Assembly (NCBI GenBank): GCA_009924965.1 | Contig: RFQN01000062.1 | Span: 1-7,919, forward strand | Source of the DNA: Verrucomicrobiota bacterium | Lineage (GTDB): Bacteria; Verrucomicrobiota; Verrucomicrobiia; Opitutales; UBA953 | DNA length: 7,919 nt | Reading direction: 5' to 3' | In this document: positions 1 to 6,391 of the stretch, piece by piece | Numbering within the stretch: position 1 is the first letter of the stretch | Layout: each line of letters starts with the position of its first letter | Position numbers and translations under genes: made by a program | The notes under the pieces: model-generated | Told to the model about the DNA's origin: nothing | Database searches by the model: none | Seen by the model: the letters and a program-made list of their open reading frames with translations, nothing else

Positions 1-312
1 GGGCATGGCCATCTCTTCGTCGCGCTTGGTGGCGCCGAGTTCGGAGAGGGTGTAGACGGAGCTCTTGGCGGCGTTGCCCCAAGTGATGCCGGCGCCGTTT
101 TCCTTACCACCCTTGGCGGCGGACTCGAGAGTCATGATGTTGAAGCCGCCCTTGGCCTTCTTAGCCGGGTCCTTACCGTGGCAGCCCGCGCAGCTCTTTT
201 CGAGGATCGGGAAGATGTCTTCTTTCCAGGCCTTTTCGCGGGCGGCGCTGGGAGCGTCGGCGGCGAAGGCCGAGGCGGAGACGAGGAGGGAGAGGAGGGC
301 GAGGTGACGCAT
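1..312 (-). CDS. Exported PSCyt1-like c-type cytochrome, N-terminal part
   Basis: Partial gene: 104 codons from the ATG at 310-312, open to the window edge, so the C-terminus is missing. Residues 1-17 form a Sec signal peptide (MRHLALLSLLVSASAFA, then AD) with probable cleavage after AFA. After a short charged linker comes DIFPILEKSCAGCHGKD, in which C41-A-G-C44-H45 is a heme c attachment site. The following GGFN and KGGKENGAGI segments, an S-VY stretch and a final EMAMP match the layout of the planctomycete cytochrome C domain (PSCyt1): one CxxCH near the N-terminus, a GG-rich middle and a terminal MP(P) that would supply the axial methionine. The likely role is electron transfer in the periplasm. 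In this family the domain may stand alone or precede PSD1-type modules, and the missing end would decide which. No good Shine-Dalgarno precedes the ATG. Heme binding and export are well supported; the exact family is inferred. Confidence 0.85.
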   Translation of the reverse strand, partial: MRHLALLSLLVSASAFAADAPSAAREKAWKEDIFPILEKSCAGCHGKDPAKKAKGGFNIMTLESAAKGGKENGAGITWGNAAKSSVYTLSELGATKRDEEMAMP

Positions 313-324
313 GGGATGGGTTAC

Positions 325-346
325 TGTATTAGAACCCGTGTATTAG
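325..346. repeat. 8-bp direct repeat TGTATTAG, spaced 14 bp
   Basis: TGTATTAG occurs at 325-332 and again at 339-346, so the repeat has a period of 14 bp with a 6-bp spacer. It lies in the AT-richer gap between hflX and the cytochrome gene. On the minus strand each copy reads CTAATACA and contains TAATAC, which resembles a -10 element; the copies sit about 13 and 27 bases upstream of the cytochrome ATG. It may be a pair of regulator half-sites, alternative -10 boxes or chance. Confidence 0.4.
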
Positions 347-370
347 GGATAAGTTTCGGTTTTGGGGAGC

Positions 371-395
371 AAAAAATCACCGGGCCACGACCCAG
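371..395 (-). terminator. Possible weak intrinsic terminator of hflX
   Basis: On the minus strand the last hflX codons can form a 5-bp stem (CTGGG with CCCGG, one T-G wobble, 6-base loop). It is followed by the TGA stop and then six T (371-376). The T run is clear but the stem is short. A competing 6-bp hairpin (CCCAGG/CCTGGG, 391-408) lies farther from the T run. It may only attenuate readthrough into the cytochrome gene. Confidence 0.3.
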
Positions 396-1690
396 GGCTG
401 GACCTGGGCCTGCAGGCGGGCCGGGACGATGGCCTCGACCCGGGTGCCGTCATCCTCGGATTTGCTCGATAAAACCGTGGCCCCGGCATGGAGCTTGGCC
501 AACAGGGCATATTGGTCGTGGGGGAGCAACAAGGTGACTTTTTGGTCACGCTCGGCCGCACAGGACTCCAGCAGTTCTTGGAGTTCGGGGATGCCCTGAC
601 CGGTGAAATTGCTGAAGAGGATAGCCCCGGGGTGCTGGGCCTTGGCTTCGGCTTTGACGACTTCGTCCACGAGGTCGGCCTTATTCAGGACCGTGATGAT
701 CGGGCGGTCGCCGGCCCCGATTTCCTGGAGCACCTGCAGCGTCGTCTGCGCATGCTTCTCGCGCTCGGGCGAAGAGAGGTCGACGACGTGGATCAGGTAG
801 TCGGCTTGGATGGCTTCTTCCAAGGTGGCCTTGAAGGCTTCGACCAATCGGTGCGGCAGGCGGCGCACGAAGCCCACGGTGTCGGTCAACAGCATCGCGC
901 GGCCGGAGGGCAGCTCGAGGCGACGGGTCGTCGGGTCGAGCGTGGCGAAGAGCTGGTTCGCGGCGAGGACGTCCGAGCCGGTGAGCTTGTTCAGCAGCGA
1001 GGACTTGCCCGCGTTGGTGTAGCCGACGATCGAGACGGTGGGCAGCGGGATGCGTTGGCGCTGCTTGCGCTGCGTCGCGCGCTGGGCGACGACGGCCGCA
1101 AGGTCGCGCCGGACCTTCGCGATCTTGTCGCGGATCTTGCGCTGGTCCATTTCCATCTGCGTCTCACCGGCGTCGCGCTGCATGGCGCCACCCCCGCGTT
1201 GGCGGTCCAAGTGAGACCAGAGGCGCTTGAGGCGCGGGAGTTGCTGCTGCAGCTTGGCGAGCTCGACCTGCAGGACGGCTTCCTTGGTCTTCGCGCGGGT
1301 CACGAAGATGTCCAGGATGACCTCTTGGCGGTCGATGGCGTGCAGGCCGAGGGAGTCCTTCTCCCAGTTGCGTTGCTGGGCCGGCGTGAGTTCGTCGTCG
1401 AAGATCACGAGCCCGCATTCCTTGTCGTGCGCGAGCTTGGAGATCTCCTCCATCTTGCCGGAACCGACGAGGTGGCGGGGGCTTTCTTCGCGGATGCGAG
1501 CGATGAGCGAGCCGCGGATTTCGACGCCGAGGTTCTCGACGAGCTCGTGCAGTTCGTTCAGCAGGAGCTGGGCTTCTTCGGTTGTCTCGCCTTGCCGCTG
1601 TAGCCCGACCAGGATGGCCCGGTTGGCGCGGGCGATGACCTCGGGGTCGAAAGGGTCGAGTGGCTTGGGCTTAGGAGCGGGATCGGACAC
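377..1690 (-). CDS. hflX: Ribosome-associated GTPase HflX
   Basis: Complete GTPase of 437 residues, close to the usual HflX length. HflX binds the 50S subunit and splits or rescues stalled ribosomes, notably under stress, in the cytoplasm. Residues 20-215 are the HflX N-terminal domain, with the glycine-rich HLVGSGKMEE (73-82) and a charged coiled-coil stretch around 135-212 that includes the RGGGAMQRDAGETQ loop. The G domain follows: G1 GYTNAGKS 223-230, G2 region FATLDPTTR 248-256, G3 DTVG 270-273, G4 NKAD 336-339 and a G5-like SNFTGQG 360-366. The C-terminal 60 residues are the small alpha/beta domain usual for the family. The start is GTG at 1688-1690, because the frame closes at 1709-1711 and the next methionine is about residue 80; no clear Shine-Dalgarno is seen. 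It lies 62 bases after the lyase gene in the same direction, so co-transcription is possible. The neighbours are unrelated in function and hfq is not adjacent. Confidence 0.97.
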   Translation of the reverse strand: MSDPAPKPKPLDPFDPEVIARANRAILVGLQRQGETTEEAQLLLNELHELVENLGVEIRGSLIARIREESPRHLVGSGKMEEISKLAHDKECGLVIFDDELTPAQQRNWEKDSLGLHAIDRQEVILDIFVTRAKTKEAVLQVELAKLQQQLPRLKRLWSHLDRQRGGGAMQRDAGETQMEMDQRKIRDKIAKVRRDLAAVVAQRATQRKQRQRIPLPTVSIVGYTNAGKSSLLNKLTGSDVLAANQLFATLDPTTRRLELPSGRAMLLTDTVGFVRRLPHRLVEAFKATLEEAIQADYLIHVVDLSSPEREKHAQTTLQVLQEIGAGDRPIITVLNKADLVDEVVKAEAKAQHPGAILFSNFTGQGIPELQELLESCAAERDQKVTLLLPHDQYALLAKLHAGATVLSSKSEDDGTRVEAIVPARLQAQVQPWVVAR

Positions 1691-1752
1691 GTGGTGCGGG
1701 ACGGACGGTCAAGCCTGACGGCTGGAAGAGGGCGGGCAAAGCGAAACTTCCG

Positions 1753-2937
1753 TCACTTTACCCATAGCAGCGGCTGGGTGATGGCCCGGTTGCGGCGTAC
1801 TTCGGGGTCGCTCGGGTCTCCATCGAGGCGTCGCCAGAGGGCGATGAGGTCGGGTCGCTCCAAGGCGAGGCCGGCAAAGAGCAGGAAGACCGGCCGTGAG
1901 GGCCAGCCCTCCCATGCTTGGACATCGGGCGGGCGCGTCCACTGGGACTTGTCCGCGACGTAAGGAGTCATGAACGCGACGCCCTTGGCTAGGCCTCGCC
2001 CGTCGGGCAGGGTGTAGCGCCAATAGTCGGTGTGGGCGTCGGAGAGCACCCAGCCGAGCGTCGCCATATTGTCCAACTGGAAGAGGGAATAGGCGTAAGG
2101 CTTCGTGCGGGCGAGTTCGAGCGGGAAGCCGCCGTCGGCGGCCATCTGCACCGCGATGAACTTCTGGGTGAACCGTTCGCGGCAGGCGGCCAGCGCGGCT
2201 TGGTCGCCCGTGAATTCCGCGAAGACGGCGACCTGCAGCCAGAAGGCGACCGCGTGGTTGTTCTTCTCGTTGGCTTCTTCTTGGCCGTTGGCGCTGGTGA
2301 GCATCCAGTCCTTGTAGTCGCTGAACCAACGACGCAGGTTGGCTGCACGTTCAGCGGTGAGGGCACGCGAGCCACGGAGGGCGACGATCGACTTTGGGAC
2401 CTCGATCAGGTGTAAGGTGTCGATGATGCCGATGCCACGCCCTGGGCTACGTCCCGGGATGGCCTGCGCGTAGTTGAGGTGCGGGTTCATGCGCGTCCCT
2501 GCGTCGAGCAGGAAGACGTCGAGGAACTTCACCGCCTTCGCGGCGTATTTCTCGTCGTGCGTGAGGCGATAGGCGGCGGCGAGCGCGGCCACGTGATCGC
2601 GGAAGGTATTCAGCGCGTTACGGTGCTGGACGAAGTTCTCGGGGTTGGTCTGCCCATCGCGGCGGATGTAGGGAAGCCCGTTGGGCTTGGTGGGGTCGGG
2701 CCACCAATAATCGCCGTTGGAATAGAAGTCGTTACGGCCGCCTTCGCTGAGCTGGGCGGGGAACGCCGTGATGGTCGGCGGGGTCGCCGCCAGCGCGCGT
2801 TCGGCCGCGGCCAGCACGCGCGTGCGCTCGTTGGTCGCGACGAGGCTAGCCGCGGGGCTGGCAGGTTCGGGCGTTCCGGAGGGCAGCTGCGCGCAGCCCG
2901 CCAAGGCACTGGCCAAGACCACCGTCAGGAGACGCAT
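1753..2937 (-). CDS. Alginate-lyase-family polysaccharide lyase, lipoprotein
   Basis: Predicted lipoprotein of 394 residues with an alginate-lyase-type (alpha/alpha)-barrel fold. Enzymes of this superfamily (PL5, PL38 and relatives) cleave uronic-acid-containing chains by beta-elimination. Residues 1-15 form a lipoprotein signal with lipobox L12-A-G-C15; the residue after the cysteine is Ala, which in Gram-negatives favours the outer membrane. Family-like blocks are DYWWPDP (76-82), NPHLNYAQAIPG (151-162) with GRGIGIIDTLHL (167-176), EKNNHA (224-229) and ELARTKPYAYSLFQLDN (274-290). N226/N227-H228 and a tyrosine of the last block (Y281 or Y283), with R277 nearby, are the presumed catalytic set, by analogy with His/Tyr/Arg chemistry in PL5. 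I chose the ATG at 2935-2937 because it starts exactly at the lipoprotein signal; an upstream TTG at 2962-2964 would add nine residues and overlap the previous gene. The upstream dehydrogenase stop is 5 bases away, so coupled translation is likely. Alginate is not assured as substrate; other (glucu)uronans are possible. Confidence 0.85.
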   Translation of the reverse strand: MRLLTVVLASALAGCAQLPSGTPEPASPAASLVATNERTRVLAAAERALAATPPTITAFPAQLSEGGRNDFYSNGDYWWPDPTKPNGLPYIRRDGQTNPENFVQHRNALNTFRDHVAALAAAYRLTHDEKYAAKAVKFLDVFLLDAGTRMNPHLNYAQAIPGRSPGRGIGIIDTLHLIEVPKSIVALRGSRALTAERAANLRRWFSDYKDWMLTSANGQEEANEKNNHAVAFWLQVAVFAEFTGDQAALAACRERFTQKFIAVQMAADGGFPLELARTKPYAYSLFQLDNMATLGWVLSDAHTDYWRYTLPDGRGLAKGVAFMTPYVADKSQWTRPPDVQAWEGWPSRPVFLLFAGLALERPDLIALWRRLDGDPSDPEVRRNRAITQPLLWVK

Positions 2938-2940
2938 CGG

Positions 2941-2946
2941 CCTCAA
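2941..2946 (-). promoter_or_regulatory. Weak Shine-Dalgarno overlapping the previous stop codon
   Basis: On the minus strand TTGAGG lies over the TGA stop of the dehydrogenase, with GAGG three bases before the ATG at 2937. The spacing is shorter than ideal, but the position fits translational coupling and supports 2937 rather than the upstream TTG as the lyase start. Confidence 0.35.
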
Positions 2947-5627
2947 GGGTTGAACTGCACCCAATCGAGGTTCATCAGGCCGCCTTTGCCTGGGTTGACG
3001 AGCACGAGGTAGACATCGTGCCGTCCGCTCGACGCGGCCAACGGTGCTTTGTTTTCGGCGAATTTGCCCCAGTCGCCTGTGTGCGTGATGTCGACCGTGC
3101 CCAGCAACGGGCCCGTCGGCGAGTCGAGGCGGACTTCCACCTTGCTGCCCTTGGAGTCACCGCCAGCGGAGGCGTTGATCGTCACGCTCTTACTGTCGGC
3201 GAGGTTGAGGTTCGCGAATTTCAGGGTGTGGCCATGGTTCGTCGAGCCGACGGTCTTGCCGGTGTTCTTCGGGCCGTTGAGTTCAGCGGTCTCCGCTTCG
3301 AGGCGGCGGGTGCGTAGCGCCACGGTGGCCTTCCCGGCCAGCGGACCAGCGGGACCAGCGCCGGCGTCGGTATAGGTGGCTTCCAGGACGAATTGGCCAG
3401 GCTTATCGGCCTTCGGCGCAGTCACTTCACCGGTGAGCCCGCGGGTGATCGACGGGCCGCCTTTGCCTTTCTCGAGCGCCAAGATCCAGCGCAGCATGAA
3501 CGCGACCTCGTCGACGGTGTGTTGCGGGTGGGCGAGCATCGGGACCTGTCCCCACACGCCGTTGCCGCCAAGGCGGACCTTTTTGTTCAGCGTTTCGGAA
3601 GCGTCCTTCACGCCGCGGTATTTCTCCGCGATCGCCACGAAGGCCGGCCCGACGAGTTGCGTTTCGGTCGCGTGGCAATTCAGGCAATCGCTTTGCCGCA
3701 TCAGCGTCAGGCCTGGGTCGGTCGACTCCGTCTTGCCGTCACCGGCCACGAAGGCGGAGGATACGAAGGCGCGGAGGCTGAACTCGAGCGCCTTGTCCGC
3801 GGAATTGCCGTCCTCGGCGTCCTGCACGGCCACCTGGAAAGCGACCTTCTTGCCGGGCGTGAAGAAGTCGCCGTCCTGCGGCGCGATGAAGCTCACGTGG
3901 GGCGGCGTATTGCCCACGACGACGGGCACGCTCGTGGTGGCTGTGCCGCCGTCGGCGTCCTGCACGGTGAGTTCGACCGAGAAGTTGCCGGCCGTGGTCA
4001 GCGTCGTGCTTAATTCCGCGCCTTCGCCGAGACGGCGGTCGCCGGGCTGCAGCTTCCAAGTGTAGGTCAGGGCCTTGCCTTCAGGGTCGCTGGAACCAGC
4101 GGCGCTGAGTTTCACCGCCAACGGAGCCTTCCCGGAGCCCGCCGAGACGGAAGCCTTGGCGATGGGCGGCAGGTTGCCGCGGACATAGGAGATCTTGTAG
4201 AGGCCGCTGTCGTGGTTCGCGCCCCAGGTCTCGCCGTAGTCCATGAAGTACAGGCAACCATCGGGACCGAAGACCGCGTGCACGGGCCGCTTGAGGAGGG
4301 TCGAGCCCTGGGCCAACGCGGGTTGGAGCTTCTTGACCTGGTCGGCGGAATTACCTGTGACGACCTTGCCGTTGGTGAACGGTTCGAGGCCGACCAGGTT
4401 GGAGTCGGCGTCGAGGCGCGCCCATTTGATGAACGGCCGCTGCCAATCCCAGAACAGCAGGCAACGGTCGAAGTATTCCGGGAAGCCGTCGGTCTGCTCG
4501 AACGACGGGGAGTAATGGAAGACCGGGCCGGCGCAGGCCGTGCGGCCGCCTTCGCCGAGCTCGGGCCACTTCTTCGGATTCTTATAGGGCCAGTAGATGA
4601 AGGCAGGCGTGGCGGGCGGGAGGTCGGTCAGGCCCGTGTTGTTCGGGCTGGTGTTACGGGGGTGCGCGGGGTCGGCGAACGGCCCGACCGTGTTCGTGGC
4701 GAAGTCGACCTTGGCGTAGGCGAAGTTGTCGCCGACGAAGTAGGGCCAGCCGAAGTTGCCGGCCTTACGGGCTTGGTTGATCTCGTCGTAGCCGCGCGGA
4801 CCGCGGGGGCCGTCGGCATTCGCGTCCGGGCCGACTTCGCCCCAGTAGACGAAGCCCGTGGCGCGGTCGATGGAGAGGCGCCAAGGGTTGCGGCAGCCCA
4901 TGGCGAAGATTTCGGGGCGCGTCTTGGGCGTGCCGACCGGGAAGAGGTTGCCGGCGGGGATCTCATAGGTGCCGTCCGGCTTGGGGCGGATGCGGTTCAC
5001 CTTGCCGGCGAGGCTCATGGTGTTGCCGGCGGATTTCTGCGCGTCCCACGGCAGGCGGCCCGGGCGTTCGTCGGCCGGCGAATAGCTTTGGCTGTCGCCG
5101 AACGGGTGCGTGTTGTCCCCGGCGGACCAGTAGAGGTTGCCGTCCGGACCGAAGAGCATGCTGCCGCCGTGGTGACAGCACTCCTTGCGCTGTTCGTCGT
5201 AGCGGAGCAGCACCTTCTCGCTCTGCAGGTCGAGGACGTCGTCCTTGATGGTGAAGCGCGAGACGGACTGGCCGTCAAAGCCGACCGGGGAATAGAGGCA
5301 GTAGACCCAGCCGTTCTCGGCGAACTTCGGGTCGAGCGCGAAGCTCAGGAAGCCGTTCTCCTGCTGGAGGAAGACCGTGAGCTTGCCGATGACCTTCACC
5401 TGCTTGGTCTTGAGGTCGATGGCCTTCAGCAAGCCGCCGTATTCGTTGAAGTAGAGCCGACCGTCGGGCCCGATCTCCGTGGTCATCGGCTGCGGGATGT
5501 CGCCGAGCAACTTCTCCACCTTGAAGCGCGCGTCTTCCGGCGCGGCGGGCGCCGCGTGTGCGCCGGGGCCGGTCGCCAGTAAGGCGGCACCGAGAAGGGT
5601 AAGCAGGCGGATAGGGGTAGAAGCCAT
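2943..5627 (-). CDS. Secreted sugar dehydrogenase-like propeller fused to PKD, cytochrome c and CBM6
   Basis: Multidomain exported protein of 894 residues, expected to oxidise a sugar and pass the electrons to its own heme. The ATG at 5625-5627 opens a Sec signal (MASTPIRLLTLLGAALLATG, cleavage after AHA at 25); the frame runs 33 codons further upstream, but those residues do not look like a signal. Residues 35-485 are a glucose/sorbosone dehydrogenase-type beta-propeller: MTTEIGPDGRLYFNE (48-62), GFLSFALDP (92-100), ECCHHGG (149-155) followed by FGPDGNLYWSAGD, CRNPW (245-249), DEINQARKAGNFGWP (281-295) and VFGPDGCLYFMDYG (452-465). By analogy with soluble PQQ glucose dehydrogenase, a histidine of 152/153 is the catalytic base and R246-N247 the conserved Arg-Asn. 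Residues 486-572 are a PKD domain and about 574-620 a second Ig-like piece. A class I cytochrome c spans 636-720, with C648-L-N-C651-H652 and probable axial M697 in GQVPMLAHP. Residues 772-893 are CBM6-like (RRLEAE to NLDWVQF). Cofactor use and substrate are inferred. Confidence 0.92.
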   Translation of the reverse strand: MASTPIRLLTLLGAALLATGPGAHAAPAAPEDARFKVEKLLGDIPQPMTTEIGPDGRLYFNEYGGLLKAIDLKTKQVKVIGKLTVFLQQENGFLSFALDPKFAENGWVYCLYSPVGFDGQSVSRFTIKDDVLDLQSEKVLLRYDEQRKECCHHGGSMLFGPDGNLYWSAGDNTHPFGDSQSYSPADERPGRLPWDAQKSAGNTMSLAGKVNRIRPKPDGTYEIPAGNLFPVGTPKTRPEIFAMGCRNPWRLSIDRATGFVYWGEVGPDANADGPRGPRGYDEINQARKAGNFGWPYFVGDNFAYAKVDFATNTVGPFADPAHPRNTSPNNTGLTDLPPATPAFIYWPYKNPKKWPELGEGGRTACAGPVFHYSPSFEQTDGFPEYFDRCLLFWDWQRPFIKWARLDADSNLVGLEPFTNGKVVTGNSADQVKKLQPALAQGSTLLKRPVHAVFGPDGCLYFMDYGETWGANHDSGLYKISYVRGNLPPIAKASVSAGSGKAPLAVKLSAAGSSDPEGKALTYTWKLQPGDRRLGEGAELSTTLTTAGNFSVELTVQDADGGTATTSVPVVVGNTPPHVSFIAPQDGDFFTPGKKVAFQVAVQDAEDGNSADKALEFSLRAFVSSAFVAGDGKTESTDPGLTLMRQSDCLNCHATETQLVGPAFVAIAEKYRGVKDASETLNKKVRLGGNGVWGQVPMLAHPQHTVDEVAFMLRWILALEKGKGGPSITRGLTGEVTAPKADKPGQFVLEATYTDAGAGPAGPLAGKATVALRTRRLEAETAELNGPKNTGKTVGSTNHGHTLKFANLNLADSKSVTINASAGGDSKGSKVEVRLDSPTGPLLGTVDITHTGDWGKFAENKAPLAASSGRHDVYLVLVNPGKGGLMNLDWVQFNP

Positions 5628-5724
5628 GGTAGGGTGACCTTGGTTGGGCGAGGGGGTTCCCGCAGGGTTAGGAAATGTCGCCCGAGCGCAAGCGGCTAAG
5701 GGGCTAGCTGCCTGGCATGGCCGC

Positions 5725-5758
5725 AAACGGAACGTCCGCCGGAAGGCGGACGTCGTTT
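5725..5758 (-). terminator. Strong hairpin after sufT, probable terminator
   Basis: The sequence contains a perfect 9-bp stem, ACGTCCGCC (5732-5740) and GGCGGACGT (5745-5753), around a GGAA loop (TTCC on the transcribed side). It is extended by AAACG/CGTTT (5725-5729 with 5754-5758) across a two-base bulge. It begins two bases after the sufT stop. The outer arm gives only a three-T tail, so it is a stable but U-poor candidate terminator. It separates the SUF operon from the dehydrogenase unit, whose promoter would then have to lie in 5628-5724; no convincing -35/-10 pair is seen there. Confidence 0.6.
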
Positions 5759-5760
5759 GG

Positions 5761-6387
5761 TCAGATTAGCCCGAGCTGCATCTTCCCGTCTTCGGAGATC
5801 ATGGTCTGGGTCCACGGCGGGTCCCAGACGATGCTGACTTGGGCGCGGTTGACGCCCGGGACGGAGAGGACGCGGTTACGGGCGTCTTCGGCGATGACGG
5901 GGCCCATGCCGCAACCAGGCGCGGTCAAGGTCATGGCGACTTCGACGCTGTGGCGGTCGGCGGAGCCTTCGATGGGCTCGACCTTGAGGGAATAGACGAG
6001 GCCGAGGTCGACGATGTTCACCGGGATCTCGGGGTCGAAGACCTTCTTGAGGCTGTCCCAGACGGCTTCGTCGGAGGGCTTGCCGGTGTGGCCGGGGTGC
6101 TCGGCGGTGCCGACCGAGCCATAGGCGTCGGTCTTGCCTTCGTTCTCGGTCGCATCCGTCGGCACCTGTTCGCCGAGGGCTTCGGCGTCGGCGCCCTTGA
6201 TGCGGAACATGCCCGCGTCGCAGACGACGGTGAAGTTGCCGCCGAGGCGGTGCGTGATGGTCACCTTGGTGCCAGCGGGCAACACGGCGGGTTCGCCGGC
6301 CGGGATGACGGTCGCCTGCACGTCGCGCCCTAGGGTGCGGTCGTGCGGGCTGGGGGCGTGGCGTTGGCCGGTGGTGTCTTCGCTCAT
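5761..6387 (-). CDS. sufT: Fe-S assembly protein SufT (MIP18/DUF59 family)
   Basis: SufT is an accessory factor for Fe-S cluster maturation or delivery to target proteins in the cytoplasm, related to eukaryotic MIP18/CIA2. The 208-residue product has the two-part layout of bacterial SufT. Residues 20-75 are the SufT-specific N-terminal domain (GTKVTITHRLGGNFTV at 39-54, then GMFRIKGADAEALG). A polar linker (76-103) follows. The MIP18/DUF59 domain (105-208) contains FDPEIPVNIVDLGLVY (117-132), MTLTAPGCGMGP (152-163) with the family cysteine C159, and VWDPPWTQTMISEDG. The ATG at 6385-6387 follows the sufD stop by 4 bases, so the gene is the last cistron of the visible suf operon. No strong Shine-Dalgarno is present, which fits coupled translation. 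A stable hairpin follows the stop. Nothing looks damaged. Confidence 0.95.
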   Translation of the reverse strand: MSEDTTGQRHAPSPHDRTLGRDVQATVIPAGEPAVLPAGTKVTITHRLGGNFTVVCDAGMFRIKGADAEALGEQVPTDATENEGKTDAYGSVGTAEHPGHTGKPSDEAVWDSLKKVFDPEIPVNIVDLGLVYSLKVEPIEGSADRHSVEVAMTLTAPGCGMGPVIAEDARNRVLSVPGVNRAQVSIVWDPPWTQTMISEDGKMQLGLI

Positions 6388-6391
6388 GATA

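Noticed and set aside
488..1603. Plus-strand open frame (371 codons) opposite hflX
   Set aside because: The opposite strand encodes all HflX G motifs without interruption; this frame is a composition artefact.
1691..1752. Possible terminator or promoter between the lyase gene and hflX
   Set aside because: Only a 4-bp stem (AGCC/GGCT) and no T run or convincing promoter boxes are seen in this 62-base gap.
2938..2964. TTG start nine codons upstream for the lyase
   Set aside because: It would overlap the dehydrogenase end and push the lipoprotein signal inward; the ATG at 2937 gives a standard lipobox distance.
5163..5180. CCHHGG read as a second heme site
   Set aside because: It lacks the CxxCH spacing and lies inside the propeller where the catalytic histidine is expected.
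4212..5582. Long open frame on the plus strand (456 codons) opposite the dehydrogenase
   Set aside because: It lies antisense to a gene with clear domain motifs. The translation is a Val/Gly/Arg/Glu-rich low-complexity string with no recognisable motif, as expected from the complement of GC-rich codons.
5628..5726. N-terminal extension of the dehydrogenase (33 residues upstream of the chosen start)
   Set aside because: The extension overlaps the terminator hairpin edge and lacks a signal-like pattern, whereas the internal ATG at 5627 starts a textbook signal peptide.
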